Source of the DNA: Allopusillimonas sp048270225 | GTDB lineage: Bacteria > Pseudomonadota > Gammaproteobacteria > Burkholderiales > Burkholderiaceae_B | Assembly (NCBI GenBank): GCA_048270225.1 | Contig: JBLWTG010000004.1 | Location: 1 to 64,000 of the forward strand | Reading direction: 5' to 3' | DNA length: 64,000 nt | Shown here: piece after piece, positions 43,972-52,387 of the stretch | Layout of the letters: each line of letters starts with the position of its first letter | Position numbering within the stretch: the stretch's first letter is position 1 | Program-made: the position numbers and the translations under genes | The notes under the pieces: model-generated | What the model saw: the letters and a program-made list of their open reading frames with translations, nothing else | The model's database searches: none | What the model was told of the DNA's origin: nothing

Positions 43972-44696
43972 GCATTGTCGAATTCAAGAATGTCACCAAG
44001 CGCTTCGGGCCCAATACCGTGCTGGATGGCATTGATCTCACCATAGAAAAAGGCGAGGTGGTCGTGATTGTCGGCCCCTCGGGGTCTGGCAAATCCACGC
44101 TGCTGCGCTGTATCAATGTGCTGGAGACCATTCAGGGGGGCGATATTGTCGTCAACGGGCTCAGTGTGCTGGGCAAGAATGCGCAGGTGCGAGAGCTGCG
44201 CCGCGAAGCCGGCATGGTGTTCCAGCAGTTCAACCTGTTTCCGCAGCTCACTGCGCTTGAGAACGTGATGTTCGGACCCATCCATACACGGGGTGCGGCC
44301 AGGAAAAAAGCGCGTGAAGAGGCGGTTGCCCTGCTGGAAAAAGTGGGCCTGGGCGCCAAGGTGGACAATTATCCCGGCCAGCTTTCAGGCGGTCAGCAGC
44401 AGCGGGTGGCCATTGCGCGCGCCCTGGCGATCAAGCCTATTCTGATGCTGTTTGACGAGCCCACTTCCGCGCTGGATCCTGAGCTCAGGCACGAAGTGCT
44501 GCGTGTAATGCAGGATGTGGCCGAAGAGGGTATGACCATGGTGGTGGTGACGCACGAGATGGAATTCGCGCGCAAGGTCGGGACGCGGCTGATTTTTATC
44601 GACGAGGGCAAGATCGCCGAGGACGGGCCCCCGGCGGAACTGCTGACCAACCCGCCCAGCCAGCGCCTGAAGGATTTTCTTCAGCACGTGGCCTGA
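43968..44696 (+). CDS. glnQ: Glutamine ABC transporter ATPase GlnQ
   Basis: ATPase of the glutamine importer, 242 aa. Walker A GPSGSGKST at 36-44, Q-loop in VFQQFNLFPQLT, signature LSGGQQQRVAIARAL, Walker B ILMLFDEPTSALDP. Starts in a 4-nt overlap with glnP. Ends 15 nt before a convergent gene. Confidence 0.96.
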   Translation: MSIVEFKNVTKRFGPNTVLDGIDLTIEKGEVVVIVGPSGSGKSTLLRCINVLETIQGGDIVVNGLSVLGKNAQVRELRREAGMVFQQFNLFPQLTALENVMFGPIHTRGAARKKAREEAVALLEKVGLGAKVDNYPGQLSGGQQQRVAIARALAIKPILMLFDEPTSALDPELRHEVLRVMQDVAEEGMTMVVVTHEMEFARKVGTRLIFIDEGKIAEDGPPAELLTNPPSQRLKDFLQHVA

Positions 44697-44711
44697 GCGC
44701 GGCGGGCGGCA

Positions 44712-45413
44712 TCAGCGCTGCACAATCAGGGTGCGGGTGGCAACGACTTTCTGCGAGCCCTCGCCACGGATCTTGATGGCAACCTGCCTGGGCCTGAAGC
44801 CCTGGGGCATGTCGGCCTGGCCGGCGAGCTGGGTGTAGCGCTCAAGCGAGAGATCGACCGGCGGCAGATTGATGCTGCCGGCGCGCCCATTGGCGTAGGT
44901 GCCCGCCACGATCATTTCGGCGTTGCCGATAAAGCGCTGCGCCTTTTTTCCGTCTTGCATGACCAGCACGTCGTAGACCAGCTGGTTATCCTGGCTGCGG
45001 AAGGACGCGGCGCGTATGCCTGGCGAGGTGCCGCGCGGATCGGGCGGCATGGCATCGGCAAACATCTCGATGTCTTTTTTCTGGGTGTCGACAGTGGCCC
45101 TGGCGTCGGTCAGCTGTTTTTCCTGCGAGGCCAACCTGGCCTTGGCATCGGCCAGCTCGCGTGTCTGCTGGTTGAGCTCGGACTGCAGGCGCTGCTTGTC
45201 CATGTTCACGCTGTTCAGATCGTAATGCAGCTGTTCAGACTGCTCAACGGTCAGCCGTTGCGGGCCGTAGCTTTTCTGCAGGAACAACAGGCCGCCTGCG
45301 CCCAGCACGACGCCGGTGATCATCAGCACCAGCCAGCGCGGAATGCGCCGGGGACGGCGTGATGTTCCGTAGGCCGTAGGCTTGAATACATGGCGTTTTG
45401 AGGAACCGAACAT
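44712..45413 (-). CDS. Single-pass membrane protein with coiled coil, DUF6776-like
   Basis: A 233-aa protein with a basic N-terminus (KRHVFKPTAYGTSRRPRRIPR), one transmembrane segment at about 27-46, a coiled coil at about 55-115 rich in Glu, Gln and Leu, and a C-terminal beta-rich domain (QLVYDVLVMQDGKKAQRFIG). It resembles DUF6776-type proteobacterial proteins, function unknown. Start at 45413 (MFGSSKRHVF) has AGGA about 12 nt upstream; a longer frame from 45518 is less likely. No neighbour suggests a role. Confidence 0.7.
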   Translation of the reverse strand: MFGSSKRHVFKPTAYGTSRRPRRIPRWLVLMITGVVLGAGGLLFLQKSYGPQRLTVEQSEQLHYDLNSVNMDKQRLQSELNQQTRELADAKARLASQEKQLTDARATVDTQKKDIEMFADAMPPDPRGTSPGIRAASFRSQDNQLVYDVLVMQDGKKAQRFIGNAEMIVAGTYANGRAGSINLPPVDLSLERYTQLAGQADMPQGFRPRQVAIKIRGEGSQKVVATRTLIVQR

Positions 45414-45735
45414 AGGTATTTTTTCCTGGATGACACGCGACGGGGCGGGAAAATACGCCTCGCGAAAAACTTCAAAGAATAGACTGGATTGTGGACGGGC
45501 AACAGTAGCAGGAAACACTGCTTGCGATTTGGCAAGTTTTGAAACAATAATTTGCCTGCTTGTACCCCCGCCAGCCAGGCTGCTTGCCGATCTGCTTGGT
45601 GGACAGCGCCGTGCAAGCGTTCGTCAAAGTGTAACGTGCTGCTAGCCTTGCTGCCAAGAGCGCAGGGGCGGGCACGGCGAGGGCAGCCTGGCGGGCAGCT
45701 TGTACGGCGCTTTCAGGCCATGGGCTGGACATGGG
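45414..45735. other. Intergenic region without a supported gene
   Basis: A 322-nt gap between two minus-strand genes. The part near 45414-45500 should hold the promoter of the coiled-coil gene. From about 45650 it becomes GC-rich and lies downstream of murU. Three CTGCTTG copies at 45556, 45580 and 45592 are spaced 24 and 12 nt. No credible open frame or RNA. Confidence 0.4.
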
Positions 45736-46428
45736 CTAGCCGGCCAGGGCGTGGTTGAGCTGGGCCAGTCGTTCGACAGTGCCGATGTCTTCCCATTGAC
45801 CCGCGTGATGCGAGCCCTGCACCTTGCCGTCCGCCATGGCCTGGCGCAGCAGCGGCGCCAGCGGCGCGTGCTGGCCTGCCCGCAGGCCGTCGAACAGGGC
45901 GGGCTGATACACGCCTATGCCGGCAAACGTCAGCGTCTGTGTTGCGCCATCGGGCTCCTGCACAGACTGGTTGGCGCACAGGATGAAGTCTCCCCGGGGA
46001 TGCTGCGCGGGATTGTCGACCAGCAGCAGCCAGGCAAGCTGCCGGCGGGCCGGCAGTGCCCGGGCAATGGCCGGCGCCACGGCCGGATCCCAGTCGCACC
46101 AGACATCGCCATTAATGACCAGGAAGGGCTCACCCTCGAAAAAGGGCAGTGCCTGGACAATGCCGCCAGCCGTCTCCAGGCCGCCGGGCGCTTCCGCGGA
46201 GTATTGAATGCGTACGCCCCAGACGGCGCCGTCGCCCAACTCGGCTTCAATCTGCCCGCCCAGCCAGGCGTGGTTGATGATCAGGTCGGTGATCCCCGCT
46301 GCCGCCAGCCTTTCGATATGCCACACGATAAGCGGTTTGCCGCCTGCCTTGAGCAGGGGCTTGGGGGTGGTGTCCGTGAGAGGGCGCATGCGCTGGCCGC
46401 GGCCTGCCGCCAGAATCATGGCGCGCAT
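45736..46428 (-). CDS. murU: N-acetylmuramate alpha-1-phosphate uridylyltransferase
   Basis: A 230-aa nucleotidyltransferase. MILAAGRGQRMRPLTDTTPKPLL is the nucleotide-binding signature and INGDVW the metal-binding region. Next to amgK, and beside lptD as in Pseudomonas putida, it is best read as MurU, which makes UDP-MurNAc from MurNAc-1-phosphate in the salvage route that bypasses de novo MurA/MurB and so fosfomycin. It overlaps amgK by 1 nt (TGATG). A hexose-1-phosphate nucleotidyltransferase is the alternative, less likely given amgK. Confidence 0.85.
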   Translation of the reverse strand: MRAMILAAGRGQRMRPLTDTTPKPLLKAGGKPLIVWHIERLAAAGITDLIINHAWLGGQIEAELGDGAVWGVRIQYSAEAPGGLETAGGIVQALPFFEGEPFLVINGDVWCDWDPAVAPAIARALPARRQLAWLLLVDNPAQHPRGDFILCANQSVQEPDGATQTLTFAGIGVYQPALFDGLRAGQHAPLAPLLRQAMADGKVQGSHHAGQWEDIGTVERLAQLNHALAG

Positions 46429-47471
46429 CAGAAGGTAAATCCTGTGGTCGTCTGCCGTCCTTCGAGTTTGTCGAGCAGCCGCACGAGCGGGCGGAACACG
46501 CCGTAGCGGGTGGCCACCTGGCGCACATAGGCGCTTACGCGCGGGATATGGTCCAGATAATGATGTTTGCCGTCGCGGTGCGACAGTCGGGCGAACACGC
46601 CGAGAATGCGCAGGTTGCGTTGCAGGCCCATCCATTCGTAGGCGCGATGGAAGTCGGCGAAATCATGGGAGACGGGCAGGCCCTGGGCGCGGGCGGCCTC
46701 CCAGTAGCGTATGGCCCAGTCCAGTTGCTGAGGCTCTTCCCAGGTGGTGCGGGCGTCCATCACCAGCGAGGCGATATCGTAGGTGATGGGGCCGATCAGG
46801 GCGTCCTGGTAGTCGATGATGCCGGGCGCCTCGTCGACGCTGCCCACCATGAGGTTGGGCGAGTGGAAATCGCGGTGCACCAGCACATTGGGCTGGCTGA
46901 CATTGTCGGCCACCAGCATGGCGAAGGTGTCGCGCAGCATGGCCTGCTCCGCGTCGGTGAGTACGGCGTTGCAGTGCTGCTGGGCATACCACTGCGGAAA
47001 CACGGAGAGCTCGTCGAGCAGTCTGGCGGCGTCAAAGGCCTGCAGCCCGTTCGTGTCGGCCAGCTGCATGCGCACCAGCGCGCCCAGGGCGCCGCGATAC
47101 ATGGCCTGCAAGCGGGTATCGTCCAGCCCGGCCTGGACCGCCTGGTAAAACGTGTCGCGGCCCAGGTCGGACAGCAGCAGAAAGCCCTCGGGCAGGTTGG
47201 CGGCAAGAATGGCCGGCACGCTCAGCCCGGCCTGCGCCAGCAGCCCGGTGACATGGATGAAGGGGCCGCAGTCTTCCTGGGCGGGCGGCGCATCCATGAC
47301 CACGGCAGTGCCCGCGCCGGCCTGTAACCGGAAATATCGCCGGAAGCTGGCGTCGCTGGAGGCCGGTTCCAGCGTGGAGATGTCCAGCTGGTGCTGGCTG
47401 GCAAGGCTGCTGAGCCAATGTTCCAGGGCCTGGCGGCGTGTGTCGGTTGTGCTTTGGGTAACAGAATTCAT
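46428..47471 (-). CDS. amgK: N-acetylmuramate/N-acetylglucosamine kinase (anomeric)
   Basis: A 347-aa kinase of the aminoglycoside phosphotransferase fold. HRDFHSPNLMV is the catalytic loop with Asp, and GIIDYQDAL holds the Mg-binding Asp; N-terminal SSDASFRRYFRL is typical of AmgK. It phosphorylates C1 of recovered MurNAc to feed MurU. The start MNSVTQSTTD at 47471 is preferred to 47510. Divergent from lptD with about 140 nt between their starts. Confidence 0.87.
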   Translation of the reverse strand: MNSVTQSTTDTRRQALEHWLSSLASQHQLDISTLEPASSDASFRRYFRLQAGAGTAVVMDAPPAQEDCGPFIHVTGLLAQAGLSVPAILAANLPEGFLLLSDLGRDTFYQAVQAGLDDTRLQAMYRGALGALVRMQLADTNGLQAFDAARLLDELSVFPQWYAQQHCNAVLTDAEQAMLRDTFAMLVADNVSQPNVLVHRDFHSPNLMVGSVDEAPGIIDYQDALIGPITYDIASLVMDARTTWEEPQQLDWAIRYWEAARAQGLPVSHDFADFHRAYEWMGLQRNLRILGVFARLSHRDGKHHYLDHIPRVSAYVRQVATRYGVFRPLVRLLDKLEGRQTTTGFTF

Positions 47472-47538
47472 GGGCTGAGTGAAGGACTGGGACGAAAATC
47501 GGCAGAGCATGCTTTAATCACGCTTACCATGCCTTCTC

Positions 47539-47544
47539 TATAAT
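47539..47544 (+). promoter_or_regulatory. Probable -10 element of lptD
   Basis: A perfect TATAAT in the amgK-lptD divergent spacer, 69 nt before the lptD start. The -35 is weak (TAATCA at 18 bp). A CCCC/GGGG hairpin with a 4-nt loop lies near 47558-47570 in the leader. Confidence 0.45.
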
Positions 47545-47612
47545 ACCGGGTTGCCAATCCCCGTGTGGGGGCTGTGCCAAAATATGGCTTGTTTTCTGGA
47601 GACCTCTTCTTC

Positions 47613-49994
47613 GTGCGTTCGGTCTGGTGGGCAGTACTAATCGCTATCGGTGGCTTGTCGGCGGCGCAGGCGCAGCAGTCTGCCTCGCCCGCGTCATCGC
47701 GCCCCGACGCATTGCAAAGCTCGCCCAAGCTCCGGCTGCATGACAAGCTGAACGACAACGACATGTCGGCCTTTACGGTGGCCGACAAGATGCAAACCGA
47801 CGAAAACGGCCGCATTGTCCTGACCGGATCGGCAGAGGTGCGCCGCAACGATGCCGTGGTCAAGGGCGACTACATCGATTATGACCGCGCCACCGGCGAT
47901 ACGCGTGTGCGCGGCAACGGCCTGATCATGCGCGAGGGCAGCATCATCCGGGGATCGTCGCTCGATTTCAACGTCGACAAAGACACCGGCGAAGTCCACG
48001 ACCCGAACTTCTGGCTGGGCGGCAGCGGTGGCGCTGGCGTGGCCACCCATGCGGATATCTTCAGCAAAAGCCGCATGCGGCTTACCAATGTGAACTATTC
48101 GGGCTGCCCCTGCCCTGATCCCGCCTGGTATATTTCCTCACCCCAGGTCGATCTGGATTTCGACAAGAACGAAGGCGTGGCCCGCAATGGCGTGCTGTAT
48201 TTCAAGGATGTGCCCATCCTGTACTCGCCCTACCTGACATTTCCGATCAAGAAAGAGCGCAAGTCGGGCCTGCTGGTGCCCACCTATGGCACCACCTCGA
48301 ACAGCGGTTTTGATTTCTCCCTGCCTTATTACTTCAATCTTGCGCCCAATTACGATGCCACGCTGACGCCGCGCTATCTCAGCAAGCGCGGGCTGATGCT
48401 GGGCGGCCAGTTCCGCTATCTGGGGCGCACTTACAGCGGACAGGTGGATGGCACCTACCTGCCCGACGACGCCCTGACAGGCGACAAACGCTGGCTGCTC
48501 CTTGCCCAGCACAAACAGGATTTGGGTAACGGTTTCAGGACTGCACTCGACTTGCGGCGTGTATCGGACGACGATTATTTCCGCGATTTCTCCTCATTCG
48601 GCCTGACTACCTCAACGGTCAACTATCTGCCCAGTTCCGCCCGCGTCACCTGGAGCGGGCTGAAGTACTTTAGTGCGCAGCTGGCTGCCTACAGCTACCA
48701 GACCCTGCAGGACTCGACCAGAGGCTCCTACATCACCCCCCAGTTCGACAAGCTGCCCGAGCTCTATGTGCGTGGCGCCCGGTATAACTGGGGCGGCTTT
48801 GACCTGGTGTCCGACAACTACGCGACCAAGTTCAGCATGCCGTTCTATTCGGGCCGCTTCTCGGGGCCGGTCTATGATCCGTGGCGGACAAGGCATCGTC
48901 GGCCCGACGGCACCCGCTTCTCGTCCTATACCTCGCTGTCCTATCCCATTGTGCACACCGGCTGGTACGTCACGCCCAAGGTCGGCATACACATGAGCCA
49001 GTACAACACCGACTGGTATCCGGACGATCTTCCCCAGTATGCGGGCTATCCGAGTACACAGTCGCGCGTGCTGCCCATCATGTCGCTCGATGCGGGCATG
49101 ACATTCGAGCGCAACACCACGCTGTTCGGCAACAAATCCATCCAGACACTGGAGCCGCGCATCTATTATCTGCGCGTGCCCTATCGCGACCAGTCCGATA
49201 TCCCCATCTACGACACCAGCATCGCCTCGTTCAATTTTGCGCAGGCCTTCAGCGAAAACATCTTTTCCGGCGGTTGGGATCGCATTGCCAATGCCAACCA
49301 GATCACACTGGGCCTGACCACGCGCTGGCTGGACGAGGAAAGCGGCTTTGAGCGTCTGTCGCTGTCCGCGGCACAGCGCCTGTATTTCGAAGACCAGAAA
49401 GTGGCGCTGACCAACGAAAAGCTGCGCACCAACCAGAAGTCCGATTATCTCTTCGGCGCGTCCGCCGCACTCACCGATACCCTGGGTGTCCGCTTCGATG
49501 CGCAGTGGAATCCCGACTCCAGAGACCGCAACCGGATGACAGCAGGCTTGCGCTGGAACCCGCAGCGGCTTACGTCCCTGTCGGTGGCATATCGCTATGA
49601 GCGTGATCCGCGCCTGATCGCCGATCCTCAGTTCGTTATCGATCCCGAGAATGACCGTACGCGCGAACAGGTGAGTCTGGCTGGCCAGTGGCCGCTCACG
49701 CGCAAGCTCTACGCCATGGGGCGCTTCGATTACTCCTTGCAGGAAAAACGCGGCACGCAATCCATTCTGGGCCTGGAGTACAAGGGCGATTGCTGCTGGA
49801 CCGCCCGCATGGTGATGCAGCGTTATTCCGTGTCCAAAGAAGACGTCAACACCGCGCTGTTCTTCCAGCTTGAACTTGCAGGCCTGGGTTCGCTGGGATC
49901 CGATCCCCTGAATCTGCTGCGCGATCGGATCATCGGCTATGAAGCCGTCAATTCTCCCCCATCTGAAAAAACCACCTTCGAGAGGTATGAATAA
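47613..49994 (+). CDS. lptD: LPS-assembly protein LptD
   Basis: Outer-membrane translocon that inserts LPS with LptE; 793 aa. A signal peptide (RSVWWAVLIAIGG to AAQAQ) starts at GTG 47613, with GGAG 11 nt upstream. An OstA/LptA-like periplasmic domain (TADK-like VADKMQTDENGRIVLTGSAE) is followed by the beta-barrel. The conserved Cys pair near the C-terminus is present (GDCCWTA), with SGCPCPDPAW earlier, so the disulfide pairs of LptD are probably formed. In-frame GTG 47565 is less likely. The stop overlaps surA (TAATG). Confidence 0.96.
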   Translation: MRSVWWAVLIAIGGLSAAQAQQSASPASSRPDALQSSPKLRLHDKLNDNDMSAFTVADKMQTDENGRIVLTGSAEVRRNDAVVKGDYIDYDRATGDTRVRGNGLIMREGSIIRGSSLDFNVDKDTGEVHDPNFWLGGSGGAGVATHADIFSKSRMRLTNVNYSGCPCPDPAWYISSPQVDLDFDKNEGVARNGVLYFKDVPILYSPYLTFPIKKERKSGLLVPTYGTTSNSGFDFSLPYYFNLAPNYDATLTPRYLSKRGLMLGGQFRYLGRTYSGQVDGTYLPDDALTGDKRWLLLAQHKQDLGNGFRTALDLRRVSDDDYFRDFSSFGLTTSTVNYLPSSARVTWSGLKYFSAQLAAYSYQTLQDSTRGSYITPQFDKLPELYVRGARYNWGGFDLVSDNYATKFSMPFYSGRFSGPVYDPWRTRHRRPDGTRFSSYTSLSYPIVHTGWYVTPKVGIHMSQYNTDWYPDDLPQYAGYPSTQSRVLPIMSLDAGMTFERNTTLFGNKSIQTLEPRIYYLRVPYRDQSDIPIYDTSIASFNFAQAFSENIFSGGWDRIANANQITLGLTTRWLDEESGFERLSLSAAQRLYFEDQKVALTNEKLRTNQKSDYLFGASAALTDTLGVRFDAQWNPDSRDRNRMTAGLRWNPQRLTSLSVAYRYERDPRLIADPQFVIDPENDRTREQVSLAGQWPLTRKLYAMGRFDYSLQEKRGTQSILGLEYKGDCCWTARMVMQRYSVSKEDVNTALFFQLELAGLGSLGSDPLNLLRDRIIGYEAVNSPPSEKTTFERYE

Positions 49995-51505
49995 TGCATA
50001 GTCTGCATGTCAATCGCTGGCTGGCTTCCATACTGGTCAGCCTGGTGGGCGTAATGCTGCCGACTGCCATGGTCGCTGCGCAGCCCGCCAAGGCGGCCCA
50101 TGCGGCGAAGCCGGCAGCACAGCCGGCGTCCGAGCAGTTTGTCGATGGCATAGCCGCCATCGTGAACAAAAAAGTCATCACCCTGCGACAGCTCGATACT
50201 CAGGCGCAAGTGGCGCGCCATCAGATGGCGCAGCAACATATCCCCGTCCCGCCCGACGATGTGCTGCAGAAACAGGTACTGCAGCGCATGATCTCGCAAG
50301 AGCTCGAGCGCCAGGAAGCAGACCGCCTGAACATACGCGTGAGCGACGCCCAGGCCCAGCATGCCGTGCAGACCATTGCTCAGCGCAACAAGCTCTCCGA
50401 AGCGCAACTGCGCGCCGAAATCGAAAAATCCGGCGTCTCGTGGAATGACTATGTGGACAATCTGCGCGAGGAAGTGCGCATGGACATGCTGCGCCAGCGT
50501 GCGGTCGACAGCAGCATCCAGATATCCGATGCCGAGATCGATTCCTATCTGCGCAACCAGAAAAACCGGGGCGGCAGCGCTTCGCTGATGAGCGGCGCAC
50601 CCGCGCCCTCACAGGCTCCCGCCGCCGCTACCGGACCGCAAGTGCTTGGCATTGCCCAGATACTGGTCGCCGTGCCTGAAGGCGCTTCATCGGCCCAGGT
50701 TCAGCAATTGCGCCAGAAGGCCGAAGCCTTGCTGGCCAAAGTGCGCGGCGGCGCGGATTTTGCGGGGGTGGCGGCAGCCTCGTCCGACGGTCCGCAGGCG
50801 CTCGAAGGCGGTAACCTCGGTGTGCGCCCGACGCAGGGCTGGCCCGATCTGTTCCTGAGCGCCACCAGCAATCTGGCGCCCGGGCAGATCAGCGATATCG
50901 TCCAGAGCGGCAATGGTTTTCATATTCTGAAGGTGCTCACGCGCGGCCAGCCAGCCGCGGCATCCCGGCAGGCCAGTCCGGCTGGCCCTCCGACGCTGGA
51001 CGGGCAGCAGCAGGCCCCGGCGCCGCATGACGGACCCATGATCGTGACCCAGACCCATGCCCGTCATATCCTGATCAAAGTCTCCAAGGTCATGAGCGAC
51101 GAGCAGGCGCGCCTGCGTCTTGAGCAGCTGCGCCAGCGTATTCTCAACGGCGACAATTTCGCCGACCTGGCCAAGCGCTATTCCGAGGACGCCAGCGCGC
51201 CTCAGGGCGGCGACCTGGGCTGGCTCTCGCCGGGTGAAACCGTGCCGGCTTTTGAGCAGGCCATGAATGCTCTGCAGCCCAATCAGGTCAGCGAGCCGGT
51301 GCGTTCGCAGTTCGGCTGGCACCTGATCCAGGTGCTGGAGCGCCGCAACAAGGACATGGGCGACGAGTACAAGCGCATGCAGGCGCGTCAGGCCCTGTTC
51401 CAGCAGCGTCTTGAACCGGCGCTGGAAGACTGGCTCAGCCAGTTGCGCGGGCAGGCCTATATCGACAACCGCATCGATCCGTCCTCGAGCAGCGGAAGGC
51501 GCTGA
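49994..51505 (+). CDS. surA: Periplasmic chaperone and peptidyl-prolyl isomerase SurA
   Basis: Folds outer-membrane proteins including LptD; 503 aa. After a signal peptide (about 1-30) come the N-terminal chaperone domain (FVDGIAAIVNKKVITLRQLD from about 50), and two parvulin domains: VLGIAQILVAVPEG at about 216 to 315 and THARHILIKVS at about 353 to 455. A Pro/Ala/Gln linker separates them. Overlaps lptD by 1 nt; rsmA follows 4 nt later. Confidence 0.95.
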   Translation: MHSLHVNRWLASILVSLVGVMLPTAMVAAQPAKAAHAAKPAAQPASEQFVDGIAAIVNKKVITLRQLDTQAQVARHQMAQQHIPVPPDDVLQKQVLQRMISQELERQEADRLNIRVSDAQAQHAVQTIAQRNKLSEAQLRAEIEKSGVSWNDYVDNLREEVRMDMLRQRAVDSSIQISDAEIDSYLRNQKNRGGSASLMSGAPAPSQAPAAATGPQVLGIAQILVAVPEGASSAQVQQLRQKAEALLAKVRGGADFAGVAAASSDGPQALEGGNLGVRPTQGWPDLFLSATSNLAPGQISDIVQSGNGFHILKVLTRGQPAAASRQASPAGPPTLDGQQQAPAPHDGPMIVTQTHARHILIKVSKVMSDEQARLRLEQLRQRILNGDNFADLAKRYSEDASAPQGGDLGWLSPGETVPAFEQAMNALQPNQVSEPVRSQFGWHLIQVLERRNKDMGDEYKRMQARQALFQQRLEPALEDWLSQLRGQAYIDNRIDPSSSSGRR

Positions 51506-51509
51506 CACC

Positions 51510-52295
51510 ATGCCGCATCAGGCACGCAAGCGTTTTGGCCAGCATTTCCTGGTCGATGAGGGCGTCATCGAATCCATCGTGCGCGCGATTGCGCCCATGC
51601 GCGACGACGCGGTCGTGGAGATCGGTCCGGGGCTTTCCGCCCTGACCGGCCCATTGCTGCACGCGCTCGACCATCTGACCGTCGTCGAAATCGACCGCGA
51701 CCTGGCCGCGCGCCTGCGCCGCAGCTATCCCGCCGATCAACTTACGGTGGTGGAAGGCGACGCACTCAAAGTGGACTTTGCCGGGCTGGGTGCAGGCTTG
51801 CGCATCGTCGGCAACCTGCCCTACAACATTTCCAGCCCACTGCTGTTTCATCTGGTGGCATGTGCCGATCAGGTGAAAGACCAGCATTTCATGCTGCAGC
51901 GGGAAGTCATCGATCGCATGGTGGCGAGTCCGAAAACCGGCGATTATGGCCGTTTGTCGGTCATGCTCCAGGCGCGCTACGACATGGAAAAGCTCTTCGA
52001 TGTCGCGCCCGACGCCTTCGATCCGCCGCCGCGCGTCGTGTCGGCGGTAGTGCGCATGATTCCCTTGCCGGCTTCGCGCCTGCGGCCGCGCAGCGACAAG
52101 GTCTTTGAACAGGTGGTGGCGCGGGCGTTTGCGCAGCGCCGCAAGATGCTGCGTCGCGGCCTGGCGGACTGGGCGCCGCATATAGACTGGGAGGCCCTGG
52201 GTATCGCGCCCACCGCCCGTGCTGAAGAATTATCCGTTGCGCAGTTTATCGCCCTGGCCGACGCGCTGCTCGATGCAGGCATGTTGAAGGCCTAG
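51510..52295 (+). CDS. rsmA: 16S rRNA A1518/A1519 dimethyltransferase
   Basis: SAM-dependent enzyme (KsgA), 261 aa, that dimethylates two adenines near the 3' end of 16S rRNA; loss gives kasugamycin resistance. FGQHFLVD, EIGPGLSALT and the catalytic NLPYNISSPLL are present. The start at 51510 (MPHQARKRFGQHF) follows the surA stop; the upstream frame from 51411 is inside surA. In E. coli pdxA lies between surA and ksgA; here it is absent. Confidence 0.97.
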   Translation: MPHQARKRFGQHFLVDEGVIESIVRAIAPMRDDAVVEIGPGLSALTGPLLHALDHLTVVEIDRDLAARLRRSYPADQLTVVEGDALKVDFAGLGAGLRIVGNLPYNISSPLLFHLVACADQVKDQHFMLQREVIDRMVASPKTGDYGRLSVMLQARYDMEKLFDVAPDAFDPPPRVVSAVVRMIPLPASRLRPRSDKVFEQVVARAFAQRRKMLRRGLADWAPHIDWEALGIAPTARAEELSVAQFIALADALLDAGMLKA

Positions 52296-52350
52296 TATTG
52301 GTCGCCTGGCAGTGCCGTCAAGGGCTGAGCGCCCGCTGTGCAAGCATCGG

Positions 52351-52387
52351 AACACGGAGCCGGGCACCTATGGCCCGGCGGCGTGTT
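52351..52387. terminator. Bidirectional hairpin between convergent rsmA and moeA
   Basis: AACACG (52351-52356) pairs with CGTGTT (52382-52387), and GCCGGGC (52359-52365) with GCCCGGC (52373-52379), a 13-bp stem with a 2x2 internal loop and 7-nt hairpin loop. It touches the moeA stop codon. Confidence 0.55.
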
